Positions 5,763 through 6,281 of a DNA stretch of 6,281 bases are shown piece by piece. The notes below the pieces were generated by a model that was given only the letters and a program-made list of their open reading frames with translations, made no database searches and had not been told where the DNA came from. Both the position numbers and the translations under genes were made by a program. Source of the DNA: an uncultured Clostridia bacterium. Its GTDB lineage: Bacteria; Bacillota; Clostridia; Oscillospirales; CAG-272. Numbering within the stretch: position 1 is the first letter of the stretch; each line of letters opens with the position of its first letter. The DNA lies in the NCBI GenBank assembly GCA_937895775.1, contig CALBLD010000037.1:1-6281 (forward strand), given 5' to 3'.

Positions 5763-6281
5763 ATGGGACTTCTCGAACTTTTTGTACTCGCAGTCGGGCT
5801 TTCGATGGACGCATTTGCCGTGTCGGTATGCAAGGGACTGTCGGAAAAAACGCTGAAACGCTCGCATTACCTTATAATCGGTGCGTGGTTCGGCGGATTT
5901 CAGGCACTTATGCCGACGATAGGCTATCTGCTCGGAACGACATTCGAAAAATACATCACCTCGGTCGATCACTGGGTGGCGTTTGCTCTTCTTGCGCTGA
6001 TCGGCGGAAACATGCTCAAAGAGGGCTTTTCAAAGGATGAAGAAAAGGTCGATCCCTCATTTTCCTTCCGCACGATGCTCCTGCTTGCGATCGCAACGAG
6101 CATAGACGCGCTCGCGGTCGGGATCACCTTTGCACTGCTGCCCGACGTAAACATCTTTGCGGCTGTCAGCTTCATCGGTGTAATTACATTCACGCTCTCG
6201 GCAGTCGGTCTGAAGATCGGAAACGTCTTCGGCGTAAAATACAAGAGCAAAGCCGAAATCGCGGGCGGTATCATACTCATT
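5763..6281 (+). CDS. mntP: Manganese efflux pump MntP (cut by right edge)
   Basis: From the ATG at 5763 there are 173 codons with no stop, running off the window. The family is about 185-190 residues, so roughly 15 codons are missing. MntP (formerly YebN, DUF204) is an inner-membrane exporter that lowers cytoplasmic manganese. It has six predicted membrane helices arranged as two repeated halves. The repeat is visible: GLSMDAFAVSVCKG (12-25) in the first half and ATSIDALAVGITFA (111-124) in the second, with the conserved acidic residues Asp16 and Asp115 in the membrane. Hydrophobic segments lie at about 2-23, 35-60, 70-86, 104-126, 131-155 and 165 onward, with a charged loop at 88-98. A good GGAGG site lies 5 bases before the start. 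I see no yybP-ykoY manganese riboswitch in the 50-base gap before it, although this leader often precedes mntP genes. The link to the dap operon is probably positional only. Confidence 0.93.
   Translation, partial: MGLLELFVLAVGLSMDAFAVSVCKGLSEKTLKRSHYLIIGAWFGGFQALMPTIGYLLGTTFEKYITSVDHWVAFALLALIGGNMLKEGFSKDEEKVDPSFSFRTMLLLAIATSIDALAVGITFALLPDVNIFAAVSFIGVITFTLSAVGLKIGNVFGVKYKSKAEIAGGIILI

Overview
The window reads as ordinary chromosome from a moderately GC-rich Clostridia-type Firmicute, probably a gut or anaerobic Oscillospirales/Ruminococcaceae-like bacterium. This is inference from several signs: the use of LL-diaminopimelate aminotransferase (DapL), a divergent adenylosuccinate synthetase of a kind I associate with Clostridia, strong AGGAGG-type ribosome binding sites, and near-consensus sigma-A promoters in AT-rich gaps between GC-richer genes. 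I see no insertion sequence, phage gene, CRISPR array, tRNA or rRNA, and no gene-free stretch longer than about 225 bases.

Left part (1-3406, minus strand). Read in the direction of transcription, the order is galE (UDP-glucose 4-epimerase), a YgjP/DUF45 metal-dependent hydrolase, purA (adenylosuccinate synthetase), then the N-terminal 84 codons of a LysR-type regulator that runs off the left edge. galE has its own promoter and is followed by a strong hairpin. purA and the LysR gene each have their own near-consensus promoter.

Right part (3632-6281, plus strand). dapF (diaminopimelate epimerase) and dapL form a two-gene operon behind a perfect TTGACA-17-TATAAT promoter. DapL makes LL-diaminopimelate from tetrahydrodipicolinate and DapF converts it to the meso form, giving the precursor of lysine and of peptidoglycan cross-links. 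A hairpin separates dapL from mntP, a manganese efflux pump cut by the right edge about 15 codons short of the usual family length.

The most interesting signal is a pair of almost identical palindromes, ATAAG-N5-CTTAT (14 of 15 bases the same). One sits at about -65 of the purA promoter and the other exactly in the spacer between the -35 and -10 of the LysR gene's promoter. Both fit the T-N11-A LysR box. The layout suggests that this regulator represses its own gene and controls purA directly. PurA itself carries several substitutions at normally conserved IMP- and GTP-pocket positions, so the purA-lysR pair is the part worth a second look. The rest appears to be housekeeping.
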